From: Flaveria trinervia | Taxonomy: Eukaryota; Streptophyta; Magnoliopsida; Asterales; Asteraceae | Length of the DNA: 64,000 nucleotides | NCBI GenBank assembly: GCA_025506515.1 | Contig: CM046453.1 | Location: 5,533,910-5,597,909 of the forward strand | Direction: 5' to 3' | Shown: positions 34,929 to 48,700 of the stretch, piece by piece | Numbering within the stretch: position 1 is the stretch's first letter | Layout of the letters: every line of letters begins with the position of its first letter | Translations under genes and position numbers: made by a program | Notes under the pieces: model-generated | Told to the model about the DNA's origin: nothing | The model's database searches: none | The model's input: only the letters and a program-made list of their open reading frames with translations

Positions 34929-36086
34929 GCATATGCATAGAAACCGGTAGGAAATTACCTGCTCATTGAAGTAGGAAATAACCAGTAAGATAATATCTTC
35001 TCATTTAGTAACCCATTTCAATATATCGTTGTTTCTAAAAATTAAAACATAATAATGTTTGGGGGTCACGTTTTACCTAAGTTGTAATATTAAATGGCAA
35101 ATTACTGCATGAATTTTTGTAACTTTATTGCTTTTAATTTATGTTTTCTTCTTTCTCATGACTTGTATGCCTATCAAAAACAATTACAAAAGTAAAGTAT
35201 AAATCATCAAAAGTTGGTTTCATTTTTCTTATTTCACGTCAAAGTAATTTTAACTTATGTTGGCATTAGTCACATGAACACGAAATAAACATGCTTTATC
35301 CTAGAAATTTTTTGAAATTACTTTTACTTTAAAATTACAAAACTTTAACGCGAAAATTCAATTAACTTTTTGTAAACACATTTTAGTCATAATAATATAT
35401 TTATTTTGAACGATGAATGCTATCAATTCGAATATTATCCACAATGTGAGATTTAAACGCGTATAATAAACATAAAAAATTATTAGGGAAATAGGTCATC
35501 CACATAATGTTTTGATTGATTATTTATAAAAAGTAAATTGATGTTTTTCTTCCCGTGTATTGGTTATATTTGTTATTTTCATCAAAAAATTTCTCGTATC
35601 TTTGAAAAAATTGTTATTTTCATCTAAAACTATTAGCTATTTTTAAAATGTTATATATTTATCGTGAAAAGGGTACGTGTCTAAACTTTAATACAAAACC
35701 AAAATCCTAATTTATATTTACGCATTGCTTAGAAAATTTTATTCACGTAATTATGTTTTTAGATGAAAATGATAACTATTTCAAATCTTGCGGAGCCAAA
35801 TACAAAAAAAAACCTTTTTGGATAAAATGATAAATTTGACCAAACCATATAAAGAAAAACTAAAATCTCATTTATTAAAGTTACCAAGAAATTCTAAAAT
35901 TACAACATAAATATTTTCAGTAGTTTTCAATGCGTTTACAAACTAGGATTATTTTAAATAATGAAAACACGTTATTAAATATCCAAAAACTTCAAACATG
36001 GAGACAGATTTTTAATGTAACCGCTTTATCTTTTTTTTTCTCTCCTTAATAATAAAAGATAAAAAACCGTAAGTTAGATAGCATCT
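34929..36086. other. Gene-free AT-rich stretch
   Basis: No gene, RNA or bounded repeat seen between the SINE and the Gypsy-type LTR. Confidence 0.6.
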
Positions 36087-36594
36087 TGTCACGACCCGTC
36101 AAAATACAGATCACAACACCCTAATTTTTATCGATTAGGGGCACTTACAAAGCAAGCAAGGCTGCCCAGAAGGCTCCGGAACAACCCATATAATTCTGCA
36201 GCAACTATGCAGCCTTGGAAGACTCTAGAACGTCCTAGGACGTGCTAGAAACCGAGCACAAAATGCTGCTATAAAGGGGCAGGTTGTGCAGCCTTTAAAG
36301 ACCCTAGAACTCTCTAGAGAACACTACAAAAATCAGCCATGGAGATACCATGAAAGACCATGAGAGATCTAGAGAATTCCTTGTAAAAATCTAGTCTTAA
36401 ATATTATGTAAGGCAATGTCTAGATATAGAACACTCTAGAAAGAATGTAACTAGTATAAATAGGATGGTGGTGCTTCATTTGCACTCACTTAAGCTCCTT
36501 GTAATCACCTAAGTTCCTTGTAACAACAAAGCATTGTACTTGTATTCTTTGTAATACAAGCTTTTTACTTGTGTTGTAAATATACATCACAAGC

Positions 36595-38921
36595 TGTCAC
36601 ACCCCGACCAAAGTGGCGGAACATGTCGAGACGCAACTAAGACTGTTCAAATGCACACGACACTATTAAAGTGATAATATTTAATCAACTCATTCATTTC
36701 ATAACATATTCTTACAAAAACAAGAAAATAAATAGTTCTTAACTAATAACCTAATGGTCCAAAATAAAGTAACGTCTTTAAATCTTCAATCAACCGACAA
36801 TCAAACCTGTAGCATTGCATAAAATATGTTTTGTCAACATGTATGTTGGTGAGCAATTCCATGACTTTATAAATATAATATAAGGCAAAAATCAACAATT
36901 CAAATATGTGAAACCGTAAATAAAAGCAACAATTGAGGTATATCAATCATAAATAAATGAGGCTCCTTTCTAATTGATAAAACTATCATATTACAAGGAG
37001 GAACGTATGATCATACTTATTGAGGATGGGGATGAGGCTAAACGATCAAAAGCAATAAACATGTAGCAATTAATCATATGAGGCATATAGCATACAATTG
37101 GACAATTATTCTAAGCAACACATAACCTAGAGGTTGTGGGTTGAGGATCTAGATGTTAAATCATTTTTTTTGGTTGAGTAAGTATTCTTGCTACCCCCAA
37201 AGTATAGAAGAGAAAACAGGGATGAAATTACTCACTTGAAAAAAAAACGTTGATGAATAAATTTTGAATAAAATCCTCAAGTAAGCGAGTCCGATGGTTT
37301 CAACATGCGTGTCCTAGATTGAAAGATCTTGAGTAAGTATTGAGTCTTGAAGATGAAATATAAATGGTATAAAAGTTCACTAAAATAAGGCTTGGTTTTC
37401 GGGAGTTTTAGTTATATTTTACAAAGTGTGTTTAAATAACGTAAGTATAAAATGAGTTTTACAAGAAAACGGGTCCTTGATGTTTAGTTTTACTCAACCA
37501 TTGTTAAGTTTTACATATAGGAGTTGTTTTAGTGCTAGTATGCACGATTCCATTAATGTAAGCATTAAGGTCCGACTTACACTCTCTTAAACCCGAGTTT
37601 GAGACTTTAATTAATAAAGAAATTCGCTTAAACCCGATCTTAGTATAAAACCAAGTTTGGTTCCGTCATACCATAATATTATTAATACAAATAACATAAA
37701 GTGAAACATAAGTTAAAAAAAGTTAGGAAATATTTTTTTTGGCGTTTTGAATGGTGACTAGCTCGTTAAGACGATAAGTTTGACTTTTACTCGGGTTTAT
37801 TTTTACCTGAAACTTGGTTTGAGCTAATATTTGTTCTAACACTTTCAAAATCTTAAGTAATATGAGTAAAATAAAGTAAAACATAACTAAAAAGATAGGT
37901 TGAACTTTTGGTGGTTTGTACATTGACTAACTCGTTAAAACGGGTGTTCGGTTTTACTCGGTTTTTACCCGAAACTTGGGTTCAAGCCAAAATTTGTTCT
38001 ACACCTTCATATCAACCATATAATAACTAAAATATCAAGAAAAACTCAGATCTAAAGTGTTTGATGTAACATGGTCACTTAAAAGTTATTTAAAGTGCTT
38101 AAACGAGCGTTCGGTTTGGTTCTGTCTTTGACTCGGTATGAACCCGAGGATGGTTACCACATGTCCAAAACCATTGAACTAAAAATAAGGTAAAACTTCC
38201 AGATCTAAACTCAAATAAGAAAGTTAAGCGAGTAAACTTCCCGAAAACGACCCAAACGGGTCTAAAATGCATAAATATGAGTTTGAATGCCCACAAGACT
38301 TAAATAAAGATGAAAATGGTTTTGTGAACATAAAATAACTTAGAAAAACTGAAAATATCTAAAATTACATACCCGAAATGATTTGAAATGCAAGATTCGA
38401 TTCCGTTGACTTTTTAAAGTCAAACTTAAGCAAAACTAGCTAGAACAACTTACAAGATCAAAAATTTTGGGAGAAGAAGATGAAAATGTGTAGGTGAAAT
38501 GGTTGAGAATGAGTGGTATTTATAGGGAAAGATTAGGGTTTGAGGAAATGGGTAATGCGTTTGTCCGGTGGGTAAAAGGGTGCACTTTGATTATTTTATT
38601 TAAAATTAATTTTAATTTAAATAAATTATGACCAGGTATTTACATGTTTGGAGGGTTCTAGAATAGTTATGGGTTAGGTCTCGGTTGGTTTGGATGGTTA
38701 AAATACGAGTCTGGGCCTTACACGAGCTTAAACGAACCAAAAGCGTTAAAAAACTGATTTTGCTGAAACGAACTGTGGGTCACGCCACGACAAGTATGAA
38801 ACATGATTACAAAATAAAATCCATCATTTTATTAATATTCAAAGATCATAAGACCAAAACAAGTCGGGTTTACAATACAGAATAACAAATACAAAGCTAG
38901 TAGAAAATGACGAATGTCACA
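36595..38921 (-). mobile_element. Solo Gypsy LTR inside the left LTR
   Basis: It begins TGTCACACCCCG and ends GAATGTCACA, so on the minus strand it reads TGTGACATTCG...GGGGTGTGACA. Target repeats are CAAGC (36,590-36,594) and TAAGC (38,922-38,926); the intact right LTR has CAAGC at this place. It lacks the tRNA-like module of the other copies, so it is another subfamily. No coding content. Confidence 0.9.
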
Positions 38922-39274
38922 TAAGCATCTAACTTGCGCACTACAAATCTAACGTTCCCTTACAAAGACTTCCGCTGCGTAAACCATCCACTCGAGATCA
39001 AGAAGGCTGACTTAGAAAAAATCTAAGTGCCGCACATAAGCTGATCGAATCAGTCCGTGACAAGTGGTATCAGAGCGAGGTCGGTTCATTCGGGAATGAC
39101 AACCAAAACAAACAAACTCGTAACCATGGAAGAGAAACGAGGACGAGATGAATCCCAAAAGGATCAAAGAAGGATCGAGGTACTTCAAAGGATCGTACCT
39201 TGAAAAAACGAGTTGGTGACATGGAAACAGGTCTCATTGAGATAGGAACTCAAGTAGACTTGTGTTTCCAATGA

Positions 39275-40761
39275 TTGGATGCCTTAGAAGCAGACTTCAT
39301 GGAGCTTAGAGACAGACTCAAAGCTGATGTGGAGCTACTGCGGGAAGAAATAAAGGTGATGATCAAGGATGCAATCAAGGATGCTACCACCAAGCTACAG
39401 AAGGACATGGATGAATTGTCAAGCGACATGCATCGGAGTCTACTAGGCTTGGAAGCAAAAGTTGTTGATTGCAACAACGCTATGATCATGAATGGAGGTA
39501 ATGTCGTGAATTTTACTTCAAGAATCAAAATTCCCAAACCATCACCGTTCACGGGGAAACGAGAAGCACGAGCGGTCGATGACTTTATTTGGGAAATAGA
39601 AAAGTACCTAGGAGGGGTACAAATCATGGATGACGCCACCAAAATAAAGACGGCTACAATGTACCTCAAAGACACAACGGCGTTGTGTTGGAGATGCAGA
39701 AGCATGGATATTGAACGAGGTACGTGTACAATCAAAACTTGGGCTGAATTCGTTGAAGAGCTCAAAAGATAATTTTATCCGGTAAACGTTAAGCACGAAG
39801 CCAGAAGTCGACTTCGTAAGCTCAAGCAAACCGGGACTATCAAGGACTATGTCAAGGAGTTCACAACACTTGTCCTTGAGATTCTGGATTTTTCGGATAA
39901 AGACTCCCTTTTCTTCTTTCTCGATGGATTACAATCATGGACCAAGATAGAATTGGAAAGACGAAGTGTTCAAGATATTGCTTCAACCATTGCAATAGTT
40001 GAAAGCCTGATCGATCACAAAGAGAAACGACCGTATAGGCCCATGAATGAAGAAAGTGATGATGAGAAAGGTGGGGGAGTTAAGCCCAACCATGATCGGA
40101 AGGTGGAACAAAGGAAACCACCCCTATATGACAAAGAAATGCGTCCTCCAAAATTTTGTTTTATATGCGATGGACCGCATAACGCTTGGGACTGCCCGAG
40201 AAAACAAAGTTTGCAAGCCATGGTGGCTAGAAATGATGATGCATCCCACGAAGACAAGGAGGTTCGTCTTGGGGCAATGCAACTACAGGTATTGAATGCC
40301 TTAACGGCACAAGAAGGTTAAAAATGGTTAACTCCTGCCCAACGGAGCACAAAGGCAACATCACAAGCGCGGGGGCGAAGGGACTTCGGTTTGTAAACAT
40401 GGAAATCAAAGGACAACCTGTGAAAGCATTGGTTGATACCGGAGCAAGCCACAACTTCATCTCACCTGAAGAGGCTCGAAGACTTGGCTTAAGGATCACC
40501 ACACAATAAGGATGGATCAAAGGCGGCTCAAGAGAACCCAAACCAATAGAAGGAGTAGCATGGGGTGTAAAGACAAAGATGGGCACGTGGACAGGCAAGC
40601 TGCACTTCTCAGTTGTCCCATTAGAAGATTATGATATTGTGCTAGGGATGGACTTCTTCCGGAAAGCCAAAGCCTGTCCAATATTGTTCATAAACACCAT
40701 GTACATCATCAAGGGAGACCAAGTGCACACCGTTACCTTGGAGCCAGATACAAGGCATTGA
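39275..40761 (+). pseudogene. gag-protease polyprotein of the Gypsy-type element
   Basis: A coiled-coil N terminus (ELRDRLKADVELLREEIKV) leads into the retrotransposon gag domain (PKPSPFTGKREARAVDDFIW, MYLKDTTALCWR), a CCHC knuckle (CFICDGPHNAWDC) and a retropepsin (VKALVDTGASHNFIS, later YDIVLGMDFF). Stops at 39,770-39,772 (TAA for an expected Gln) and 40,319-40,321, a frame change near 40,320 before the protease, and a stop at 40,507 break it. The protease frame ends at 40,761, some 80 bases before the purine tract. Confidence 0.9.
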
Positions 40762-40854
40762 GGCAAAACCGTTTCTAACATGAAACTCATGAGGACAACA
40801 CATGAAGCATCCAGGCAACACGACGAGGACATCATGGCATTAGGTGGGGGAGAA

Positions 40855-41498
40855 TGTCATGACCCGCCCAAACACAGATCACAACACCCTAATTTTTATC
40901 GATTAGGGGCACTTACAAAGCAAGCAAGGCTGTCCGGAAGGCTCCAGAATAGCCCATATAATTCTGCAGCAACTATGCAGCCTTGGAAGACTCTAAAACG
41001 TTCCAGGACATGCTAGAAACCGAGCATAAAATGCTGCTATAATGGGGCAGGTTGTGCAACCCTTAAAGACCCTAGAACTCTCTAGAGAACACTATAAAAA
41101 TCAGTCATGGAGATACCATGAAAGATCATGAGAGATCTAGAGAGTTCCTTGTAAAAATCTAGTCTTAAATATTATGTAAGGAAATGTCTAGATATAGAAC
41201 ACTCTAGAAAGAATGTAACTAGTATAAATAGGATGGTGGTGCTTCATTTGCACTCACCTAAGCTCCTTGTAATCACCTAAGTTTCTTGTAACAACAAAGC
41301 ATTGTACTTGTGTTCTTTGTAATACAAGCTTTTTACTTGTGTTGTAAACATACATCACAAGCGTCTAACTTGCGCACTACAAATCTAACGTTCCCTTACA
41401 AAGACTTTTGCTGCATAAACCATCCACCCGAGATCAAGAAGGCTAACTTAGAACAAATCTAAGTGCCGCACGTGAGCTGATCTAATCAGTCCGTGACA
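40855..41498 (+). repeat. Right LTR of the gag-protease element
   Basis: It aligns with 36,087-36,594 plus 38,927-39,062. It contains TATAAATAGGATGG near 41,223, a TATA-box candidate, ahead of a TTGTAATCACC-type region. Confidence 0.92.
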
Positions 41499-41683
41499 AT
41501 CTGCTCCTTACTTTTTCTTTTTTTCCTACTCACAAACCTAAAAACAACTCTCTCTCCCCTCTCTTCTCTTCACTCTCACATACATCTTTTTACGAGTTCA
41601 TTCACATAAACTTTTCATTTACCTTCTCTCATTTGTTTTATTATCTTTTCTTTTTCACCACACACACTATCTTCTCTAAAAAC

Positions 41684-42088
41684 CAATGTTATTGAGACCG
41701 GATCGGACCGGCCGGTTCGACCGCGAATCGGGGGTTGGTCCGGTCCGGTCTGGTGTGATTCGTTTTGAAATGGTCAAACCAGCCGGTTTGTCCCGAACCA
41801 CTGGTCGGACTGGAAAATCGGGCCGGTTTTTGTTTTTTAAAAAAAAATAGTTGGGTAAAAACGGGGTGTTAAACCATAAATTAGAACGTCGGATATACAA
41901 ATATAGTTAAGTTTTATATATAACTATAGATAATATATATATATATAAATCATGTATAAATTACTTATATTTAGTTACACATATAATATAATTAAAATAT
42001 AGTTAAATCCGTCCGTCCGGTCCGACCTGTCCAACCACCAAACCAGTAAGGCATTTGGTTCGCGTCTGATCCGGTTCTGAAAACATTG
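41684..42088. mobile_element. Non-autonomous hAT element with CCGG-rich arms
   Basis: It starts CAATGTTATTGAGACCGGAT and ends ATCCGGTTCTGAAAACATTG, inverted repeats of about 25 bp, with an exact 8-bp duplication CTAAAAAC (41,676-41,683 and 42,089-42,096). Arms rich in CCGGTTCG-like words flank an AT core; no transposase. Its flank to the left (41,499-41,675) is C/T-rich with no gene. Confidence 0.9.
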
Positions 42089-42176
42089 CTAAAAACTCTA
42101 AAAAACATACCATTGGAGATGGTCTTGCAAAATTAAACAAAAACAAATTTGTTAACTTTATGTTTTATTTTGTTTA

Positions 42177-42974
42177 TGTAGAGATTAATGAAGAGGCTGA
42201 TGCAACCTAAACATCTAATGTCTATCCTGCATGTTGCACAAGTGCATTGAAGAAGAATGCTTAGGAAGTTTTACACATGAAACATAAAATACTCTAAGTG
42301 TAAAATCTTCCGAAGCCAAGACCAATATCTTCCGAAGCCAAATATGAAGTCTTCCGAAGCCTCAGAGACAAAGTCTTCCGAAGCTTCAACTCATCAAGAC
42401 AGATTTCTTCCGAAGACTTTTAATACATGCTTTATCTGATGTACTTTTCCATAAAGTTGGACACCTTTTCGTTGCACCTCTGTAAGGTCACCAACTTAAA
42501 CGAGTTGGTGAAAAGGTCTATGCTTTTGGTAACTGTATATTGAGGTCTTGAGTCTGTAACTTTCTACTTCATGTACTTTATTCTTTTTGTAATAGATAAG
42601 GATGTGAGCTATAGCATGTCATAGTCACAAGTCAAAAAGTAATTTGCCTTTTGACTCTATAATTGATTTTGTGTGTGTCTAGTCAATTGTATCCAGCTGG
42701 CTTTCAAAGTATAGCCGGCTGTAGGATGTAGTATAAGTATCTCATGTTCTTGTATCTTTCTTTTATGCTTTGTAACACTTGTAATAGAACATAGAGAAGT
42801 CAATATACTGCATTCTTGAAAACCATATACTTGTGTTCTTTTTGTTTTGTCTCTTACATTACTTGTGTTCTTAGTGTCTTACCTTGGTCAATCCAGTTTA
42901 CTGTTTGATTAAGATTTAGTTAATCTCCTCTTTGTGTTGTTGTGTTGTAACAGACCCCCTTCAACGGTCCTGCA
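42177..42974 (+). repeat. Copia-2 5' LTR
   Basis: Carries five CTTCCGAAG copies at about 42,307-42,416 and, farther on, TATAAGTATC near 42,731 as a possible TATA box. Confidence 0.93.
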
Positions 42975-43058
42975 TTTGGTATCAGAGCTTTCCAGGCTCT
43001 TGATATAAGATCTCACTATCTTAAGATCCCTCACACACACAAATACTAAACTTTTCAA

Positions 43059-45600
43059 ATGACAGCCATTTCCAAAACTGATATGGAAACTGGAACCATG
43101 AACAAGTCCCCACTAATCACTCTTGATGAGTTTGACACCTGGTGTTTGAGAATGGAAGGTTTCATCATGTCTCTTGATTCAAGAATGTGGGAGTCTATTG
43201 AGAATGGACCTTTCATACCCAGCACCCCTTCTGCTACTTGTGCTGGTATGATCCCAAAAGATATGGCTAACTACTCTGATGAAGATAGGAAGAGAGTAGA
43301 GATTGACAGAAAAGCCATGACAGCTCTTCAAACCGCCCTTCCAAACTCTGTGTACACAGGTTTCAAGAAGTGCAAAATAGTCAAGCAGTTGTGGGATGCA
43401 CTGAAACTGATGTATGAGGGTTACTCTGAAGCCAAGGAGAACAAGAAGGATATCCTGAAGCAGCAGTTTGAAAACTTCACCTTTAAAACAGGTGAAACCA
43501 TGACTCAGCAGTGCTTCAGGTATGTTGAGATTGTGGATACCCTATGGATGGAGGAGTTTCTCTTGAGAACAGGACATTGTAAGGAAGTTCATGTCCTCAC
43601 TTCCTAGGCAATGGACACACTACTGTATGGTGATCAAGAGGACTAAAAATCTCAAAACTCTTACTCTGACAGAGTTATATGGGATTCTTAATGGCTACCA
43701 GATGGAGATGAACATGCAAGGTTCATCTGGCAACTCCAACAATCAAATGGGTTCAGCCCTACATGTGGTTGAAAGGAACAACATAGAACCCAAACATCAT
43801 CTCATATGCTACCCTGACAACTCACCAAAGGGTCCTTTCATCACCTTTCCAGAGACACCAAGGGACAACTACACTCAAGGAAGCCCATTCCAAGAGACAA
43901 GCTCTTCTAAGCCTTTGTGTCTTCTGATGAAAGCTGTGGCAAATCTCTTTTCACTCTTGAAGACCTGGACTGTATTCATCCAGATGATCTGGAATACATG
44001 GAAATAGTCCAGCATATGGCTCTTCTCACTCACAGAGCCAAGAAGTTCTACAAGAAGACTGGAAGGAAGTTCCCAAGCAATGCAACCAGTGGAAAGTTTG
44101 GCCTGGACAAAGGCAAAGTCAAGTGTTACAACTGTAACTTGATGGGTCACTTTGCCAGAGAGTGCAAGGCACCTAGAACAAGTGGTGGCCAAGCACAGTC
44201 CAGACCAAACTACACTGACAAAGCTCTCCAGAATGAGAAGTCAAAGCAGCAGGTTGTTGTTGCTGTTGAAGAAGGAGGCTTTGACTGGAGTATTGGAACA
44301 TCTCTGTACTCCTGAATGCATTGCTAAAGTTAACAGATACAGGTCCTATAACTTGGAAATGAGATCTGACCTTGAGTCCTTAAACATTTAAAATCTGATT
44401 TTAGAAAGTTTGAAAATGATTATAAACAGAAGATAGAGGACTTAGAGAATACAATTTCAGTTCTAAAACATGAACACACAAATTTTAGGACTCAAATCAA
44501 AGATCTCATAACCAAGTTAATTGAGTGTCAGGCTGAGCTTGTGATCAGCAAAGCCAGGGCAGAAAAGAGTGTTCTTGAAGAAGAGACCTTCAAGAACATG
44601 ATATCGTCATCCCAACACAACAAAGTGTGCTATCAAAACAGGCAGGGACTAGGATCCAATGAGATAGCTCCTCCACACATAATCTTGTCAGTAAGATCTT
44701 CTAGTTGTGGAACTTGTGAAGATGAGTTTCCTCTCATAGATCCTATGAGTGTAGAGGATGAAGAAGAGATAGTGAAGAATTCCTCTGAGAAGAGTGAAGA
44801 GGAGGATTCCAAGAAGGGTCACTATCCTTCTGAGGAGAGAAAGAAGACTGTGATGACCAAGTCCATGAGAAAGAACTTGATCAAAAAGAGCAAGAGAAAG
44901 GCAGGAATGCTCAAGAGATCAAGGCTACTTTTGACTTTAAGCAGAAACAAGTTTTCATCTCTACAGGGTTTAAAATGGTAGGGACTAAAGATATCAACCA
45001 AAACTCTTCTGCTAAGAATTCTGGTTCTTGTTCAACTCATTCAGTAACAAAAAGAAGACTGATCTGCTATGTACCACTACTGCACAGCCTGGACCATCAA
45101 ACTCCAAGCATAGTTCTCAGCCTAAGAGGACTGTCTCAGCATCTGCAAAGGTGAAGATGGAGAAGGGATGTGACCAAAGACAGTCTTGTTCTTAGGAAAA
45201 TGCTCTTGTGAAGAAGAAGATGAATTGTGTCATGTGTGACAGCACTACTCACATTGCTAAGGATTGTCCATACAATCCTAAAGGTACTGTCCATATGACC
45301 AAAACAAAGACTTCAAAGGGTCTCAAGAAGATTCAAGCTTTGGAAGGGAAATCTGTTTCCCTCGAAAGCTCCAAATCTAAGAAGAAGGCAAATGGAAAAT
45401 TACCTTCGGAAGAGAAGTTGGTCTCGGAAGAAAGGAGTTCTTCCGAAGCATTGAATTCTGCTGCAGTGTCTGCAGAATCTTCGAAGGATCAGTCATCAAA
45501 ACTTCTGAAGTTCCAAAAGCTTCCGAAGTTTTGAAGGTCAAGTCCAAGACTCCAAAGGTGGTGTGGATGTCTAAGAAAGACCAAGTGACTGAGATTGGTC
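43059..45600 (+). pseudogene. Copia-2 gag region
   Basis: The start is near the ATG at 43,059 (MTAISKTDMETG), with FDTWCLRMEGFI, a frame break near 43,590, a CCHC knuckle (CYNCNLMGHFAREC, about 44,122-44,165), a coiled-coil stretch (44,400-44,980) and a second CCHC (CVMCDSTTHIAKDC, about 45,217-45,258). At least five frame changes or stops. The C-terminal part encodes CTTCCGAAG-type words as Ser-Glu-rich sequence. Confidence 0.85.
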
Positions 45601-45739
45601 CATCAACAACAGCTTAGGATCCTCTTTGTACAACCATAAGATCTATTACTGTTGAATTACCTTCTGTAAATAAGCCCAAGACAAGCAAGGCTTGGGTTTC
45701 CAAATGTAACTAATCATTTTCTTTGTGCAGGAACAGCTG

Positions 45740-48700
45740 AAGACAAACAAAAATGTCTAGATCATAGACAATGGCTGTTCCAGGCACATGACAGGCAATA
45801 GGTCACTACTCCAGAACTTTGAAAGGATTGATGGAGGACCAGTTGCTTTTGGAGGAGATGAAGGTGGTTACATTTCTGGAAGGGGCAAGGTCACAAATGG
45901 TAAGCTCAACATAGAAAAGGTAAACTTTGTCAAGGAGCTTGGATAAAATCTTTGAGTGTATCTCAATTTTATGATCAGAGTCATAACATGCTCTTTACTG
46001 AGCATGAGTGCATTGTTCTTAAGCCTGGTGTGGTCATTCCTCATGAGCATATCTTGCTTAGAGCCCCAAGAAAGGAAACATGTACAAGATGGACTTGCAA
46101 GAAACCTCTCCCTCTGGAGAAGTTTCATGCTTTCTATCTAAAGCTAATAGTGATGAGTCTTTCCTATGGCATAAGAATGTGCCATGTAAACTTTAAGAAC
46201 ATGAATAAATTAATTAAGCATGATTTGGTAACTGGAATGCCAAAGAAAGAGTTTACAAGTGATGACCACTGTGTTGCATGTCTGAAAAGGAAGCAACATA
46301 AGATTTCTCACAAGCCTAAGGAAAGAAACTCTATCACTACACCCCTACACTTGTTACATATGGATCTCTTTGGCCCCACCAGTGTAATGAGTTTAGGAAG
46401 GACCTCTTACTGTTTAGTGATCATAGATGACTTTACAAGATTCACTTGGGTCTTCTTCCTTAGAACTAAGGATGAGACTCCTGAGATTCTGAAGAATTTC
46501 ATCTGCTTAAAGATAGAGAATCAATCTGATCACAAGGTCAAAATCATAAGATGTGATCAAGGAACTGAATTTAAGAACCAAATCCTTGATACATTTTATG
46601 ATGAAAAGGGTATTACAAGACAATTCAGTGCTCCCAGGACTCCTCAGCAGAATGGTGTTGCTGAGAGGAGAAACAGGACGCTGATTGAAGCTGCAAGAAC
46701 CATGTTGTCTGACTCTAAGCTGCCCATCACCTTCTGGGCAGAGGCAATCAACACTGCCTGCTATGTACAGAATAGAGTTTTAGTAGTTAAGACTCATGGC
46801 AAGACTCCTTATGAACTTTGGCACAAGAGGAAACCTTTCATTGGTTTTCTTAGGTCATTTGGATGTCCTTGCACCATCTTGAATACCATAAATCAAATTG
46901 CCAAGTTTACTGAGAAATCAGATGATGGACACTTTATTGGATACTCTTCTCAAGCTAAGGCTTATAGAGTATACAATCTCAGAAGTAGAATTATTGAGGA
47001 GTCAGCCAATATGACTTTCAATGAACACACACCCTATGTTGCTGGTTCTGGTCCGGATTGGCTATTTGATCTTGACTTAGTTACCAACTGTTTTAACAAA
47101 TCTTGTGAGAATTTTTCAGGATCTATAGAAAATTTAAATACAGGTGATCCTGATCCAAGATTTGAGCTTAGAAGACCTTCAAGTCATACATCTTCAGTTC
47201 TAGTTGGAACTACTTCTGCTAATGAGGTTTCTATCAGCACTTCAATGACAAACTCAGCTGACATATCTGGGGTGCCTTCAAATTCCAGCTCAGAGGCTCC
47301 ACAACCTGATAAGAACACCTCATTTGTAGAAGACAACAATGGTGGTGGTGACAGTGACCAAGAATTTCTTGATGCCACTAACCACACCATAGATGAGAAC
47401 ATCAATGATGTCACACACTACTTGGATCAAGTCTTTCTTGAAAAGTGTGCTGATGTTGTGGGAGAAACATTCATGTCAGATCTAAATTTCTCTAACTTAG
47501 ATCTCTCTCAGCAACTTTCTGTGATCCCTCAACTTAGGATCCACAAGTCTCACCCTACTACAAACATCATTGGAGATGTTGTCACAGGGGTAAGGACAAG
47601 AGGACAAACCCACAAAGCAAATTTTTGTCTTCACTCTTGTTTCTTATCCCAGATAGAGCCAAAGAAATTTGATGAGGCTCTAAAGGATGGAAGTTGGGTT
47701 GTAGCTATGCAACAGGAGCTGCTTCAATTCAAAAGGCAGAAAGTTTGGAACCTTTGTCCTCTTCCTTTTGGGAAGACTACCATTGGAACCAAATGGATAT
47801 TTAGGAATAAGAAAGATAATAGAGGCATCATCATCAAGAACAAAGCTAGACTGGTTGTTCAAGGATACACACAAGAAGAAGGGATTGACTACACTGATGT
47901 CTTTGCTCCAGTGGCAAGATTAGAAGCTGTTAGGATATTCCTGCATCCAAGAACTTCTAGGTCTTTCAGCTTGATGTGAAGTGTGCCTTTCTACATGGAG
48001 TGATTGATGAAGAGGTTTATGTCAAATAGCCATTTGGTTTTATAGACCCTGATCATCCTGATTATGTCTGCAAACTTGATAAAGCTCTCTATGGGCTGCA
48101 TCAGGCACCCAAGAAATGGTATGAGACACTGTTTGAGTATCTCTATAAATATGGATACAGGAGAGGTACTATAGATGGAACCCTCTTCATCAAAGGACAG
48201 AGAAATGACATATTGCTAGTTCAAGTGTAGGTGGATGACATCATCTTTGGTTCAACTAATCCAAAGCTCTGCAAAGACTTTGAAAAGCTGATGAAAGACA
48301 GATTTGAAATCAGTGCCATGGAGAAACTCAATTTCTTTCTGGGAATTCAAGTGAAGCAAGTTGAAGATGGCATCTTCATAAGTCAGTCAAAGTATGTTCA
48401 GGATATACTCAAGAGGTTCAACATGACTGACTGTAAGATTGCTAAGACACCCATAGCCAAAAACCACTCCCTTAGACCTGATCTTGAGGGGGAGTGTGTA
48501 GATGAGCACTTATATAAGGATATGATTAGGTCTCTTATGTATCTTACTGCTAGCAGGCCTGATATTATGTTTGCTACATGCATCTATGCAAGATATACCC
48601 TAAGATGTCTCACCTCATCACTGTCAAGAGGATTCTAAGATACCTCAAAGGTGCTTCAACACTTGGTTTATGGTACCCTAAGAATCCTGACTTTAATATG

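Larger units (their letters stand above)
36087..41498 (+). mobile_element. Gypsy-type element with gag and protease only (TR-GAG-like), interrupted
   Basis: The LTRs begin TGTCA(C/T)GACCCG and end CCGTGACA. The right LTR is 40,855-41,498 (644 bp). The left LTR is split: 36,087-36,594 and 38,927-39,062, with a solo LTR between. Primer site TGGTATCAGAGC is at 39,065-39,076 and the purine tract TAGGTGGGGGAGAA at 40,841-40,854. Between them only gag and a retropepsin fit; RT, RNase H and integrase are absent. The layout matches the class called TR-GAG elements, which depend on other retrotransposons. Flanks share ATCT. Without the insertion it is about 3.1 kb. Confidence 0.88.
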
